A stretch of DNA of 64,000 nt from Kitasatospora sp. SUK 42 (GCF_015776785.2 NZ_LFMD02000002.1:1018774-1082773), one strand, 5' to 3'; positions 18,465 to 27,930 are shown, counted from the first letter of the stretch. Numbers and translations are program-made. The notes: a model not told the origin generated them from the sequence alone.

Positions 18465-19576
18465 GCACCCGAAAGCGCCCGCGCCGCCTGACCGCCCGGA
18501 TGCGCCTGACCCTCAGCTACACCCTCTTCGCCGTCACCGCCGGCACCCTCTCCCTCGCCGTGGTCTACATCGGCATGCGCTACGTCCCCAACTACCCGCT
18601 GACCTCCTCCAACCCGCGCTACCGCTCCAACGCCCCCTCCCGCCAGGAGATCCTCAACTCCCTCCTGACCGCCTGCGGCTACGCCCTGGCCCTGCTCACC
18701 GTCGTCGGCATGGCCGGCGGCTGGCTGATCGCCGGACGCGTGCTGCGCCCGCTCCAGGACATCACCCGCGCCGCCCACCGCGCCGCGAGCGGGGCGCTGG
18801 AGCACCGCATCGCCCTCACCGGCCCCCGCGACGAGTTCACCGACCTGTCCGACGCCTTCGACGAGATGCTGGAACGCCTGCAACGCTCCTTCGAGGCCCA
18901 GCAGCGCTTCGCCGCCAACGCCTCCCACGAACTGCGCACCCCGCTGGCGATCACCCGCACCATGCTCCAGGTCGCCGCCGCCGACCCGGCCGGCCAGGAC
19001 TGGACGAAGCTCGTCACCCGCCTCCAGGACACCAACCAGCGCGGCATCGAGATCAGCGAGGCCCTGCTCCAGCTCGCCGACCTCGGCCACGCCCCGCCCG
19101 AGACCCGCCCCACCGACCTCGCGGTCACCACCGGCCAGGCCCTGGCCGCCGTCCACGACGAGGCCGAGGCCTTCGGCGTCACCGTCACCGCCGACTGCGG
19201 GCCGGCCCCCACCACCGGCAACCCGGTCCTGCTGCGCCAGGCCGCCGTCAACCTGCTGCACAACGCGCTGCGCCACAACCTGCCCACCGGCGGCCGGGTC
19301 ACCGTCACCACCGGCCCCGACCCCGAGCGCCCCGGTCACGTCCGGCTCACCGTCGCCAACACCGGGGCGCAGCTGGCCCCGGAGGCCGTCGCCACCTTCA
19401 CCGAACCGTTCCTGCGCGGCCGCGGCCGCACCGCCGTGACCGACCCCGCCCGCCGCGGGCACGGCCTGGGCCTCGCCATCGTCGCCGCCGTCGCCGAGGC
19501 GCACCACGGCGAGCTGCGCCTCGCCCCGGAGCCCGCCGGCGGCCTGCGCGTCACCCTCGTCCTGCCCGCCCGCTGA
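18461..19576 (+). CDS. Sensor histidine kinase
   Basis: 371 residues. Two transmembrane helices (about 18-38 and 73-95) bracket a short external loop of about 35 residues, too small for a large ligand domain. HAMP (about 96-150), H-box SHELRTPLAITRTM (about 155), N-box NLLHNALRH and G-box GHGLGLAIV follow, with an F-box-like region shortened. Coupled to the response regulator by ATGA overlap. Genes of this size and short sensor loop often respond to envelope stress or cell-wall drugs; here that rests only on the carboxypeptidase next door. Confidence 0.9.
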
Positions 19577-19604
19577 GGCGCGAAGAACTCGGCCGGACAA
19601 GCCG

Positions 19605-19638
19605 GGAGGCCGGTGCGGATCGGTCCGCACCGGCCTCC
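19605..19638. terminator. Bidirectional terminator
   Basis: Perfect 15-bp arms GGAGGCCGGTGCGGA / complement with TCGG loop between the convergent kinase and deformylase genes. Confidence 0.85.
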
Positions 19639-19654
19639 GACTGGCGGTCGCGCC

Positions 19655-20329
19655 TTACTCGTTCGGGACGGTCGCGTACTTCGGGGTGCCCTCGTCCATC
19701 TGCTTCAGGGCGTCCTTGCGGTCGCGCTTCGACAGCTTGTCGATGTAGAGGGTGCCGTACAGGTGGTCGGTCTCGTGCTGGAGGCAGCGGGCGAAGAAAC
19801 CGGTGCCCTCGACGCGGATGGCGTTGCCGTCCTTGTCGACGCCGGTCACCGCGGCGTAGTCCGGGCGGGGCAGCTCGGCGTAGGCGGTGGGGACGGACAG
19901 GCAGCCCTCGTTGCCGTCGTCGAGCACCCGCTTGCGGTCCTTCGGGAACTCCTCCAGCACCGGGTTGATCACGTGGCCGATGTGGCGCACGCCCTCGTCG
20001 TCCGGGCAGTCGTAGACGAAGACCTTGAGGTCCACACCGATCTGGTTGGCGGCGAGGCCCACGCCCTCGGCCGCGTACATCGACTGGAACATGTCGTCGA
20101 TCAGCGCGGACAGTTCACCGTCGAAGGAGGTGACGTCCTTGACCTCGCGGTGCAGGACGGGGTTGCCGACGACGGTGATCGGACGGGCGGCGCCCTTGCT
20201 GAGGTCGGGCTGCTCCCCGATCACCTTCGGGCTCTCGTCGTGCCCGTGCTCGTGATCGTGGTCGTGGTCATGACCGTGGTCGTGATCGTGGTCGTGCCCG
20301 TGCTGCTCCGCCATGTCTTCCGCTTCCAT
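19655..20329 (-). CDS. def: Peptide deformylase with His/Asp-rich N-terminus
   Basis: 224 residues. Removes formyl from nascent N-termini. All three catalytic motifs are present: [10 protein letters not shown] (about 93), EGCLSVP (metal Cys, about 142) and QHETDHL (about 185). Residues 9-30 are a run of His and Asp with some Gly and Glu ([22 protein letters not shown]), not part of the deformylase fold and reminiscent of metal-chaperone tails. Two starts are possible: ATG 20329 and ATG 20314, the latter with GGAAG and GCGGAAGAC upstream. The gene is not next to fmt, as it is in many bacteria. Confidence 0.93.
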   Translation of the reverse strand: MEAEDMAEQHGHDHDHDHGHDHDHDHEHGHDESPKVIGEQPDLSKGAARPITVVGNPVLHREVKDVTSFDGELSALIDDMFQSMYAAEGVGLAANQIGVDLKVFVYDCPDDEGVRHIGHVINPVLEEFPKDRKRVLDDGNEGCLSVPTAYAELPRPDYAAVTGVDKDGNAIRVEGTGFFARCLQHETDHLYGTLYIDKLSKRDRKDALKQMDEGTPKYATVPNE

Positions 20330-20356
20330 AGGTCTACGCGTACCTCACCAGGGTAC

Positions 20357-21343
20357 TCAGCAGACCTCTTCGAGGTCCCGGTAAGCCCTGCTCCCGGGGG
20401 CCGCCGCGACCCAGCGGTCCAGCAGGGTGCGGACGAGGTCGGCCGGGGCCGCGATCCCGCACTCGCGCTCGACCAGCCAGGACATTCCGGCGGCGCCGCC
20501 CTGGCTGAGGTGGCTGAGGTGTCCGGGGTGGGCGGCGTCGCCGTCGTCGTGCGGGTCGTGGTGGGCGACGATGCCGTCGTCCGAGGCCATCCGGCTCTCC
20601 GAGCAGGCGCGGCACAGCAGCCGCACCGAGGAGGTCCAGTCCTCGGCGGCGTAGCCGGCCTCGGCGACCAGGCGTTCCAGCGCGTCGCGGTCACCGGCGG
20701 TGGCGGCCTGCAGCAGCACCACGTAGGTCGGCACCGGGGAGGGCGCCCACAGCTCGATCTCGTCGAACACGGGGTAGGCGACGCCGTCGGTGACCCGCTC
20801 GCCGTGCGGGGCGCCGTCGTGCAGCACCACCTCGCCCCAGCGGCGGCCGGAGGACGGCAGCGGGATGGACAGCACCTCGATGCGGGCCGGGTCGAGCCGG
20901 CGGCCCCACACCACCTCGGACTCGCCGTCCGGGGAGAGCCGTACGGGGGTGGTGCCGAGGTCGAGGCTGACCGGGCCGTCCGTGCCGGGGCCGCCGGGCA
21001 GCTTCAGCCCGTACGCCTGCCAGGCGCGGCGGGCGAGCGGCCAGTCCTGCAGGGCGGTGGCGGTGATGCCGAGGTTCCACCAGTCCGGGGCGCCGTGCTC
21101 ACGGTCGAGCAGGGCGACGGCGCGCAGGCCGGCCGAGCGGGCCTGCTCCCAGTCGCGGCGGAACTTGTGCAGCAGGGCGAGGTTGAACCAGGAGTCGGAC
21201 AGCCACGGCTCCAGGTCGGCGGCCATCACCAGCAGGGCGCCGGCGTCCTCGTAGCGGCCGTCGCCGATCAGCGTGAAGGCCCGGTCGGTCGTCTGCCGCC
21301 AGGTGGCGGACGGCCGGTGCCGTGCCCGGTGGAAGATCCTCAC
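20357..21343 (-). CDS. Tetratricopeptide repeat protein
   Basis: 328 residues, soluble. The first 110 residues hold two to three TPR-like helix pairs (FTLIGDGRYEDAGALLVMAADLEP, SWFNLALLHKFRRDWEQARS, WWNLGITATALQDWPLARRAWQ). The middle is a beta-rich domain (EVLSIPLPSSGRRWGEVVLHDG). The C-terminal part has two Cys near LCRACSES and a His/Asp-rich stretch HHDPHDDGD. GTG 21343 is chosen for GGGAC upstream and because the longer frame is low-complexity. Same strand as the deformylase gene, 27 nt upstream of its start, so probably co-transcribed. Function unknown. Confidence 0.8.
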   Translation of the reverse strand: MRIFHRARHRPSATWRQTTDRAFTLIGDGRYEDAGALLVMAADLEPWLSDSWFNLALLHKFRRDWEQARSAGLRAVALLDREHGAPDWWNLGITATALQDWPLARRAWQAYGLKLPGGPGTDGPVSLDLGTTPVRLSPDGESEVVWGRRLDPARIEVLSIPLPSSGRRWGEVVLHDGAPHGERVTDGVAYPVFDEIELWAPSPVPTYVVLLQAATAGDRDALERLVAEAGYAAEDWTSSVRLLCRACSESRMASDDGIVAHHDPHDDGDAAHPGHLSHLSQGGAAGMSWLVERECGIAAPADLVRTLLDRWVAAAPGSRAYRDLEEVC

Positions 21344-21595
21344 GTTCGTCCCTGCCGTCGTCGTCCGCTCAAGTCCGGTACCGCCGGGCCCCTCCCGTCC
21401 TCGACGGGGTGCCGGTCCCGGTGTCCCGGGTCGGTGTTCCACGCTACGACCGCATCCAACCACGCCCGCCCCCGCCCGCGCTCCCCACCGCCGAGGTTGG
21501 GGCCCGCCCCTCCCCAGCCTGCCCGCCGGAGCGCGCCTCCTCAACCCCTGCCGGGGAGCGGTGCCCGGGAGGCCCGCCTCGCCGGCCCCCGGGAG

Positions 21596-23119
21596 TCAGT
21601 CCCGGGCCTGGCCGCCGACCCGGGCCAGCGCGTCCACCACCCGGGCGTCGTAGACCCGTCCGCGCCCCAGTCGCAGCAGCTCCAGCGCCTCCAGCCGCCC
21701 GACCGCCTCGCCGAGGCCCCGGCCGCGGGCCGCGGTCAGCAGGTCGTCGTGGGCGTTGGCGACCCGGATGATCCGGGCCGCGAGCGGCACCGGCCGCTCG
21801 CAGCCGACCGCTCCGGCGCAGGGGTCGGCCAGCCGGGCGACCTGCTCGGCGACCTGCCGGGGCACCCCGGTGCGGCTGATCACCTCGCTGCCCAGGCGGG
21901 CGATGCGCTGCTGCTCGGCGTGGGGCAGCAGCGCGGTGGCGCCGTCCGGCACCGGTTCGACCAGGGACAGCTGGCCGACGTCGTGCATCAGCGCCGCGTA
22001 CTCCAGCAGAGCGAGCTCGCGGGTGCCCAGACCCAGCTCGCGGCCGAGCGCGCACGCCGTGTCCGCGACCCTGCGCGCGTGCCCGTGCGGGGTGTAGCCG
22101 GCCACCTCGGTGGCCCGGGCGAGGCTGGCGATGGTCTGCCCGGTGGTGGCGCGGACGGCCGCGGCCCGCCGGAAGGACACCTGGGCGAGCAGCAGCGGGG
22201 CGCAGAACACCGGCAGCGCCCACAGCCCGACCTCGCCGGCCGCGAGGCTGACCAGCATCCCGGTGGCGACGATCGCCGAGCCGATCCCGAACAGCGAGCG
22301 CAGCTCGTCCTCCAGCGCCGCCGGGAACCGCAGCCCGCCCTCCGGGCCCGCGGCCTCCCTCCCGCGCGCCCGCCGCCACCCCGACCGGACGACGGACGAC
22401 CGGACGACGGACGGCCGGACGACCGGAGGCCGCCGGCGGGACCGGTCGCACCGCAGCAGCGCCGCCAGGGTGGCGTCGCACAGCGCGGCCAGCGCGGCGA
22501 CGGCGGTCAGGAACGCCCCGTACGCGGGGCCCTCCGGCGAGAAGCGGTCGACCAGGCCACCGGTGTAGAGCGGCTGGAAGACGGCGGCCGCGAAGCCGAC
22601 CGCGAGCAGCCGGCGGGCGGCGCTGTCGCGGCGGGCCGGGTCGGCCCAGGGGCGGCGCCGGTGCGGGCAGCCGGGGCGGTGCGGCAGGGCGAGGCCGGGC
22701 AGCCAGCCCAGCAGCAGGCCGATCCCGGTCACCGCGACCACCTGAAGCGTCCCGTGCGCGGTCGGCACCCCGCGCAACGGCCCGAGCAGGGCGTACGCCA
22801 GCGCGCCGGCCGCACCGATGGGCGCCTGTTCGCGGTCCCCCGGGAGGGTGATCCGGACGCACTCGCCGAGCCCGATCAGCGCGGTGAACGCCAGTGCGAC
22901 CCCCGGCTCGGCCACCCCGCGCACCGCGACCGCGCCGAGGGCGCCCACCAGCAGCGCGGCGGCGGCCGCGTGCATCACCCGGGTGGTGCGCCCGCGCGCC
23001 GAACCGGCGGAACCGGCAGAATCCGCGGAACCAACGGGCCCCGCGGAACCGGCAGGGCCGCCAGGGCCGGCCGCACGAGCATCCCCGTGCGCGGCCCCCG
23101 CACGCCCGGGCCGCCTCAC
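21596..23119 (-). CDS. Membrane HD-domain protein, degenerate HD-GYP
   Basis: 507 residues. A Gly/Ala/Ser-rich N-terminus (about 1-45) is followed by about seven hydrophobic helices, then a C-terminal HD domain (about 330-507). The HD pair is in LMHDVGQLS (Gln where active enzymes have Lys), GHARRVADTA gives an upstream His, and IIRVANAHDDL is close to the family. The GYP segment (DGxGYP) and HHHE motif seen in the partner gene are missing, so catalysis of cyclic-di-GMP hydrolysis is doubtful. GTG 23119 overlaps the stop of the upstream HD-GYP gene by 4 nt (GTGA). Likely a partner or regulatory paralogue. Confidence 0.82.
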   Translation of the reverse strand: MRRPGRAGAAHGDARAAGPGGPAGSAGPVGSADSAGSAGSARGRTTRVMHAAAAALLVGALGAVAVRGVAEPGVALAFTALIGLGECVRITLPGDREQAPIGAAGALAYALLGPLRGVPTAHGTLQVVAVTGIGLLLGWLPGLALPHRPGCPHRRRPWADPARRDSAARRLLAVGFAAAVFQPLYTGGLVDRFSPEGPAYGAFLTAVAALAALCDATLAALLRCDRSRRRPPVVRPSVVRSSVVRSGWRRARGREAAGPEGGLRFPAALEDELRSLFGIGSAIVATGMLVSLAAGEVGLWALPVFCAPLLLAQVSFRRAAAVRATTGQTIASLARATEVAGYTPHGHARRVADTACALGRELGLGTRELALLEYAALMHDVGQLSLVEPVPDGATALLPHAEQQRIARLGSEVISRTGVPRQVAEQVARLADPCAGAVGCERPVPLAARIIRVANAHDDLLTAARGRGLGEAVGRLEALELLRLGRGRVYDARVVDALARVGGQARD

Positions 23120-24642
23120 GGCTGCCCGGCCGCGGGGACGGTCCCGCCCTGGTCGGGCACCCGGCCGGGCGCGGCCCGCACCGGCTCGGGCACCCCGAGC
23201 GGGATGTCCGGGACGGCCCGCACGCAGTCCTCGGAGTGCACCACCGGCTGCCAGTCGTGCCCGGCCAGCGCGTCGATCAGCGCCCGCACCATCACCGGGT
23301 CGAACTGGCTGCCCGAGCAGCGCTCCAGTTCGGCCACCGCCTCGGCGACCGGGCGGCCGCGCCGGTAGGAGCGGGTGGAGGTCATCGAGTCGAAGGCGTC
23401 GGCGACCGAGATGATCCGGGCGAACTCGGGGATCCGCTCGCCGGCCAGCCCGTTCGGGTAGCCGCGCCCGTCCATCCGTTCGTGGTGGTGCAGGATCCCG
23501 GCGTGCGCCTCGCCGAGGAAGTCGATCCCGCGCACCAGCTCGTACCCGTACACCGGGTGGATTTCCACCGCCCGGCGCTCGTCCTCGCTGAGGGGACCGT
23601 TTCTGCGCAGCAGTTCGGTGGCCACCCCGAGCTTGCCGACGTCGTGCAGGATCCCGGCGAAGCGCAGGGTGCGCAGCCGTTCGGCCTCCATGCCGAGCTG
23701 AGTGGCGATCAGGACCGAGGCCCGGCCGACCCGTTCGCTGTGCCCGCGGGTGTACGAGTCCTTGATCTCCACGGCCTGCACCAGCGACTGCACGGTGGCC
23801 TGGTGGGCGTCCCGCTCGCGCTGGCCCTGGGCGAACACCCAGGCCGAGATGGACAGCGGCAGCAGCGCCAGCAGCGCGGCGAACGCCCCGTACGGGCCCT
23901 GCCAGAGCACCGCGACCATCAGTCCGCCGGCGGCGTGCACCAGCACCGGCAGTCCACACACCGAGCAGGCCCCTCGCAGCACCGTGCCGGCCCGGCGGCC
24001 CTCGCTGAGCATCACCATCACTCCCACCAGCACGCCGTTGACCAGGCAGAACGCGACGACGGCGGCGAAGCCGGGCAGCAGCGCGGCCGGGAAGCGGGAG
24101 CCGAGCAGCAGCTGCGGGCCGTGCAGCAGGTGGAAGACGACCGAGGAGGCGAAGGCGCACAGCGCGAGCTGGGAACCGTTGAACAGCTGGCGGCGGCGGC
24201 AGCCGGGCCCGGTCGGGCCGCCGAACAGCGCGCCCGGGGCGGCGACCAGGGTGGCGGCGGCCGGCGGGAGCATCAGCACCCCGGCGAACAGCACCGGGAA
24301 GAAGGCGTTCACCCCGGGCCGGGCGGGCACCTGTTCGGCGGGGGCCGGGCGGCGCAGCAGTCGGCGCGCCAGGAGCAGGCAGGGGGTCGGCAGGCCCTGG
24401 GCGAGCGACTCCCAGCAGCCGTGCAGGAAGGCCAGCAGTCCGACCTTGGGCCAGTCCACCGGGTGACCGAGCCAGCCCGGCAGCCCGGGGGCGGCCGCGT
24501 CGGGCAGCATCGGCAGCAGGCAGCACAGCGCCGTCACCGGGACGGCCACCAGGTAGCGCGCCGCTCCCCGCGGCAGGGTCGCGCCTCCACTGTCGGTAGC
24601 GATCTCGACCTCCCCGCGCTCCGGGCCCCGTGCCGCCTCCAC
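23116..24642 (-). CDS. Membrane HD-GYP phosphodiesterase
   Basis: 508 residues. About six to seven transmembrane helices (25-265), a coiled linker (QRERDAHQATVQSLVQAVE), then a complete HD-GYP domain: KDSYTRGHSERV, GILHDVGKLGV, HPVYGYELV, GILHHHERMDGRGYPNGL and IISVADAFDSMTS. These domains hydrolyse cyclic-di-GMP, which in Streptomyces times development through BldD (known). GTG 24642 precedes a hydrophilic lead of about 30 residues; the frame extends to 24747 but without support. First gene of a two-gene operon. A palindrome and repeats lie upstream at 24712-24760. Confidence 0.85.
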   Translation of the reverse strand: MEAARGPERGEVEIATDSGGATLPRGAARYLVAVPVTALCCLLPMLPDAAAPGLPGWLGHPVDWPKVGLLAFLHGCWESLAQGLPTPCLLLARRLLRRPAPAEQVPARPGVNAFFPVLFAGVLMLPPAAATLVAAPGALFGGPTGPGCRRRQLFNGSQLALCAFASSVVFHLLHGPQLLLGSRFPAALLPGFAAVVAFCLVNGVLVGVMVMLSEGRRAGTVLRGACSVCGLPVLVHAAGGLMVAVLWQGPYGAFAALLALLPLSISAWVFAQGQRERDAHQATVQSLVQAVEIKDSYTRGHSERVGRASVLIATQLGMEAERLRTLRFAGILHDVGKLGVATELLRRNGPLSEDERRAVEIHPVYGYELVRGIDFLGEAHAGILHHHERMDGRGYPNGLAGERIPEFARIISVADAFDSMTSTRSYRRGRPVAEAVAELERCSGSQFDPVMVRALIDALAGHDWQPVVHSEDCVRAVPDIPLGVPEPVRAAPGRVPDQGGTVPAAGQP

Positions 24643-24711
24643 GCGCCGGGGCGACCGACGGTGATTGTTCGTCAGGAGGATAGGCCGCCGTCCGGGCACG
24701 GGGACGCATGA

Positions 24712-24760
24712 TGGCGCAATGGCGCAGTTGGCGCACCGCCAAGTCACTCGATCGAATGAC
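24712..24760. promoter_or_regulatory. Repeats and palindrome upstream of HD-GYP operon
   Basis: Three direct copies of TGGCGCA (24712, 24720, 24729) and an 18-bp near-perfect palindrome at 24743-24760, GTCACTCGATCGAATGAC. Both lie between the rsrA terminator and the HD-GYP start, where an operator is expected. No binder can be named. Confidence 0.4.
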
Positions 24761-24781
24761 GGCGCATGTGTGCAGAACGGG

Positions 24782-24815
24782 AGCGGCCCCGGGAGCGCAT
24801 GCTCCCGGGGCCGCT
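24782..24815 (-). terminator. Terminator of sigR-rsrA
   Basis: Perfect 15-bp arms AGCGGCCCCGGGAGC with loop GCAT, 64 nt after the rsrA stop. Confidence 0.85.
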
Positions 24816-24878
24816 GAACTCCCTGCCCGGACCGTCCCCGAACAGCCTCTCGACCGTTCGGCTACCGCGCCCGGCCGC

Positions 24879-25313
24879 TCACTCCGCCGGGGCCCCGGCC
24901 TCGACCGGCGCGCCGGGGCGCACGGCCGGCTCCCGGGCCGAGCCCGCGGACTCGACCGCCTCCACGGCCTCGGCGGCCTTGGGCGCCGGACGGGCGGACT
25001 CGGTGTGGATCTCGACCGAGGCCTCGACGGCGACCACCACCGGCTCGCCCGAGCGCTGCCCCGCCCGGATCGAGTCGATCCTGGCCAGCACCTTGCTCCG
25101 CAGGTCGACCGGGGTGTCGTCGCAGCCGCAGGAGCGCTTGATCAACGCCTTGATCGCCTGCTCCAGCCCGTACTGCTTCAAGCAGGGCGAGCACTCCTCG
25201 AAGTGCACGCGCAGCTTGGCGCAGTCGCCCTCGGGCATCTCGTTGTCGAGGAATTCATAGAGGTGGTCGAGGACCTCGCCACACTCGGTTTCGTGCGGAT
25301 CGCCGCAGCTCAT
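24879..25313 (-). CDS. rsrA: Zinc-binding redox-sensing anti-sigma factor RsrA
   Basis: 144 residues. Binds and inactivates SigR; disulphide stress expels zinc and releases it. The ZAS motif is HFEECSPC (His37-x3-Cys41-x2-Cys44), with Cys3, Cys11, Cys31 and RSCGC around 62-64, matching the S. coelicolor protein's redox cysteines. After about residue 90 there is an Ala/Glu/Pro-rich tail of about 50 residues, making it longer than the roughly 105-residue S. coelicolor protein. The start overlaps the sigR stop by 4 nt (ATGA). Confidence 0.94.
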   Translation of the reverse strand: MSCGDPHETECGEVLDHLYEFLDNEMPEGDCAKLRVHFEECSPCLKQYGLEQAIKALIKRSCGCDDTPVDLRSKVLARIDSIRAGQRSGEPVVVAVEASVEIHTESARPAPKAAEAVEAVESAGSAREPAVRPGAPVEAGAPAE

Positions 25314-26215
25314 GAGCCCGAGCCCTTCGCTTCCTGCCCTGCCCCGCTGCCGGCCGGGACCAGCCCGCGCTCGCGGGCGTAATCCTCCAGCATGCCGCGC
25401 AACTGACGGCGGCCGCGGTGCAGTCGGGACATCACCGTACCGATGGGAGTACCCATGATGTCCGCGATCTCCTTGTACGCAAAGCCTTCTACGTCCGCGA
25501 GATAGACGGCGATCCGGAATTCCTCCGGGATGGCCTGGAGCGCGTCCTTCACATCGCTGTCGGGAAGGTGGTCGAGCGCCTGGGTCTCGGCCGAGCGCAG
25601 ACCGGTCGACATGTGCGACTCGGCGCGGGCCAGCTGCCAGTCCTCGATCTCCTCCGCCGCCGTGCGCTGGGGCTCGCGCTGCTTCTTGCGGTACGAGTTG
25701 ATGAACGTGTTGGTGAGGATGCGGTACAGCCAGGCCTTGAGGTTCGTCCCCTCACGGAACTGGTGGAAGGACGCGTACGCCTTGGCGAACGCCTCCTGGA
25801 GCAGGTCCTCCGCGTCCGCCGGGTTGCGCGTCATGCGCAGCGCCGCCGAGTACATCGGATCCAGGTAGCCCAGGGCGTCGCGCTCGAAGCGCTCCCGCCG
25901 GGCCTCCTCGCTCTCCTCCGCCGACACACGGAAGGTGTCCTCACCGATCGCCTCGGCCAGCTCCTCACCGGTGAGCGCCTCACCCGCAGGCAGGGCCTCG
26001 TCCGGGCCACGGCCCGGCTCGGCCTCGTGCTCGGTCCCGACGACCGGACCCACCTCCTCGGCATGACGGGCGCGCCCCACCGCGGGACGTCCCGAAATGG
26101 AGGATATCGGGCTGACGGGCTTCTCGCCCGCGTCAAGCCACTCCGACCAGGACGGAGCGAACGCCACAGCGGCCTCGCGCTCCTCAGGCCGTTCCGGGCA
26201 CGCGATCGAACCCAT
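25310..26215 (-). CDS. sigR: RNA polymerase sigma factor SigR (SigR' long form and SigR)
   Basis: ECF sigma factor for thiol-oxidative stress. Region 2 ([59 protein letters not shown]) and region 4 ([45 protein letters not shown]) are intact. The ORF from ATG 26215 encodes 301 residues. An internal GTG at 26053 ([11 protein letters not shown]) gives 247 residues and lines up with the known short SigR. In S. coelicolor the autoregulated promoter yields an unstable N-terminally extended SigR', and the 54-residue extension here fits that. SigR-type promoter at 26258-26285. Operon with rsrA. Confidence 0.94.
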   Translation of the reverse strand: MGSIACPERPEEREAAVAFAPSWSEWLDAGEKPVSPISSISGRPAVGRARHAEEVGPVVGTEHEAEPGRGPDEALPAGEALTGEELAEAIGEDTFRVSAEESEEARRERFERDALGYLDPMYSAALRMTRNPADAEDLLQEAFAKAYASFHQFREGTNLKAWLYRILTNTFINSYRKKQREPQRTAAEEIEDWQLARAESHMSTGLRSAETQALDHLPDSDVKDALQAIPEEFRIAVYLADVEGFAYKEIADIMGTPIGTVMSRLHRGRRQLRGMLEDYARERGLVPAGSGAGQEAKGSGS

Positions 26216-26257
26216 CTGCCCTGCCTCTCACCCCGTGACTCGTGCTGACGATGGCGT

Positions 26258-26285
26258 CAACCACGAGGACCGCGCCCGCATTCCC
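26258..26285 (-). promoter_or_regulatory. SigR-dependent autoregulatory promoter
   Basis: On the minus strand, GGGAAT (26285-26280), exactly 18 bp, GTTG (26261-26258), an exact match to the SigR consensus GGAAT-N18-GTT. The predicted start of transcription, about 26252, lies about 37 nt before ATG 26215, so this promoter would drive the long SigR'. Confidence 0.85.
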
Positions 26286-26351
26286 GCCCCCGCCGGCCAT
26301 TCACTCGCACGGGTGAGCGAGCGGAAGCGGGCCGCACCCGGGCCGCACCGC

Positions 26352-26990
26352 TCACACCAGCCGCAGCACCCAGTCCCCCACCGCCGAACAGATCAGCCCC
26401 AGCACCTCGTCCTGCCCCACCGGCGCCCGCCTGGGCACCTCGAAGCCGTGATTGCCGTACGGCAGCGCCACCAGCTCGTGCCCCCCGGGCAGCGCCGGGA
26501 ACTCCTCCGGCCCGCCGAACGGGTCCGACGCGCCCTGCACCACCAGCGTCGGCAGCCCCGACTCCAGCAGCTCCTCCGCCCGGCTCTTCTCCGGCCTGCC
26601 CGGCGGATGCAGCGGGAACGCCAGCGCCACCACCCCCACCGCGCCGGTCGCCGCACCCGTGCGGCAGGCCACCCGCGCCCCGGCACTGCGCCCGCCGACC
26701 ACCAGCGGCAGCCCCTGCCCGACCAGGTGCTCCGCGACCGGCCGCCAGCCCACGTCCAGCGTCTTCGGCGCCGGGCCGAGCCTCCTGCCCGCCACCCGCC
26801 AGGGCTGCTCGACCAGCGCCACGGAGATCCCGCGCGGCGGCAGCGCCCGCGCCAGCGCCACCAGGTCCCGGGCCTCGATCCCGCCGCCGGCGCCGTGCCC
26901 GAGCGCCAGCACGGCCTTCGGAGCGACCGCCCCGTGGAGGGTGATCCGGGCCTCGCCGGCCCCGGTGGACACGAGTTCGGTGGTGGTCAT
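26352..26990 (-). CDS. Alpha/beta hydrolase, TEX30/KANSL3 type
   Basis: 212 residues. The small alpha/beta hydrolase family has nucleophile elbow GGRSAGAR (Ser about 100), Asp in VQGASDPFG (about 156) and His in YGNHGFEV (about 184), with an N-terminal ALGHGAGGG oxyanion loop. No lid insertion and no signal peptide. ATG 26990 starts the fold. Ends about 130 nt from the sigR start and is not part of its operon. Substrate unknown. Confidence 0.82.
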   Translation of the reverse strand: MTTTELVSTGAGEARITLHGAVAPKAVLALGHGAGGGIEARDLVALARALPPRGISVALVEQPWRVAGRRLGPAPKTLDVGWRPVAEHLVGQGLPLVVGGRSAGARVACRTGAATGAVGVVALAFPLHPPGRPEKSRAEELLESGLPTLVVQGASDPFGGPEEFPALPGGHELVALPYGNHGFEVPRRAPVGQDEVLGLICSAVGDWVLRLV

Positions 26991-27041
26991 CTCGGCGGCT
27001 CCAGGCAGGAAGTGCGCGACGGCGTCGCAACGGGGACGACG

Positions 27042-27794
27042 TCAGAACAGGGTGGTCTCGTACTCGGCCTCGGTCCACGACTCCTTGAGCTCCGGGCCGT
27101 TGTTGCGGATGCTGCCGACCGCCGGCGACACCGGCGTGGCCAGCAGCGCGCCCGGCGCCGGGGGCACCAGCAGCCGGCGCAGCTCGTCCGGGTCGCTCGA
27201 CCCCGGATCCAGCCACTCCCCCCAGGAGTCCCGGTCCAGGAACAGCGGCATCCGCTCGTGGATCGGCGCCAGCACCTCCTCGGCGTCCGTGGTGACCACG
27301 GCGAAGGTCACCAGCCACGCCCGCGGGTCCTGCGGCGGCACCGCCCGGTCGCGCCAGAACTCGTACAGCCCCGCCAGCGCCAGCGGCTCCCCGTCCGCCC
27401 GGGACACGAAGAACGGCTTCTTGCGGGCCTTGCCCCGCTCGCCCGGCACCGTCTGCCACTCGTAGTAGCCGTCCACCGGCAGGATGCACCGGCGCGAGGC
27501 GAAGGCCTGCCGGTACGCGGGCTTCTCGTGCACCGTGTCCGACCGGGCGTTGATCATCTTCACCGCCGTCCCGGCCGAGTCCGACCACTGCGGCACCAGC
27601 CCCCAGCGCAGCGCCCGCAGCTGCCGCACCGGCCGGGCCTCCTCCTTCGACAGCCGCTCCAGCACCACGAACGCGCTGTTGGTCGGCGCCACGTTCCAGT
27701 TCGGGTCCAGCGTCTCCTCGGGGTCCCAGTACTCCACGTCGAACAGCTCGACGAGGTCCTCGGGCTTGCTGCTGGCTGCGAAGCGACCGCACAT
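27042..27794 (-). CDS. SOS response-associated peptidase (SRAP/HMCES, YedK-like)
   Basis: 250 residues. The invariant second-position Cys (MCGRF) forms a thiazolidine crosslink with abasic sites in single-stranded DNA (known for the family). Also present are the Asn of NVAPTN, ARSDTV, RRCILPVDGYYEW with the active-site Glu, and FVSRADGEPLALAGLYEFWRD. Its length is standard. Same strand as the hydrolase gene, 51 nt upstream of it, likely co-transcribed. In mycobacteria an orthologue also sits beside aroA, as here. Confidence 0.92.
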   Translation of the reverse strand: MCGRFAASSKPEDLVELFDVEYWDPEETLDPNWNVAPTNSAFVVLERLSKEEARPVRQLRALRWGLVPQWSDSAGTAVKMINARSDTVHEKPAYRQAFASRRCILPVDGYYEWQTVPGERGKARKKPFFVSRADGEPLALAGLYEFWRDRAVPPQDPRAWLVTFAVVTTDAEEVLAPIHERMPLFLDRDSWGEWLDPGSSDPDELRRLLVPPAPGALLATPVSPAVGSIRNNGPELKESWTEAEYETTLF

Positions 27795-27930
27795 GCGGGC
27801 CAGCTTGCCATGCCGCCCTTCCTCACCACTTCCTCATCCCCCGACGAGAACCGCCCGCTCCCGTCCCGCCGTCCCGGCATGGGAGGCTGCCCCGAACGGC
27901 CCAACGCAACGGACGGAGGCGAGGAGGCGC

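Noticed and set aside
21344..21595. Possible gene between the TPR and HD genes
   Set aside because: Frames are proline/arginine-rich without a ribosome site or homology; the 252-nt gap shows nothing I can support.
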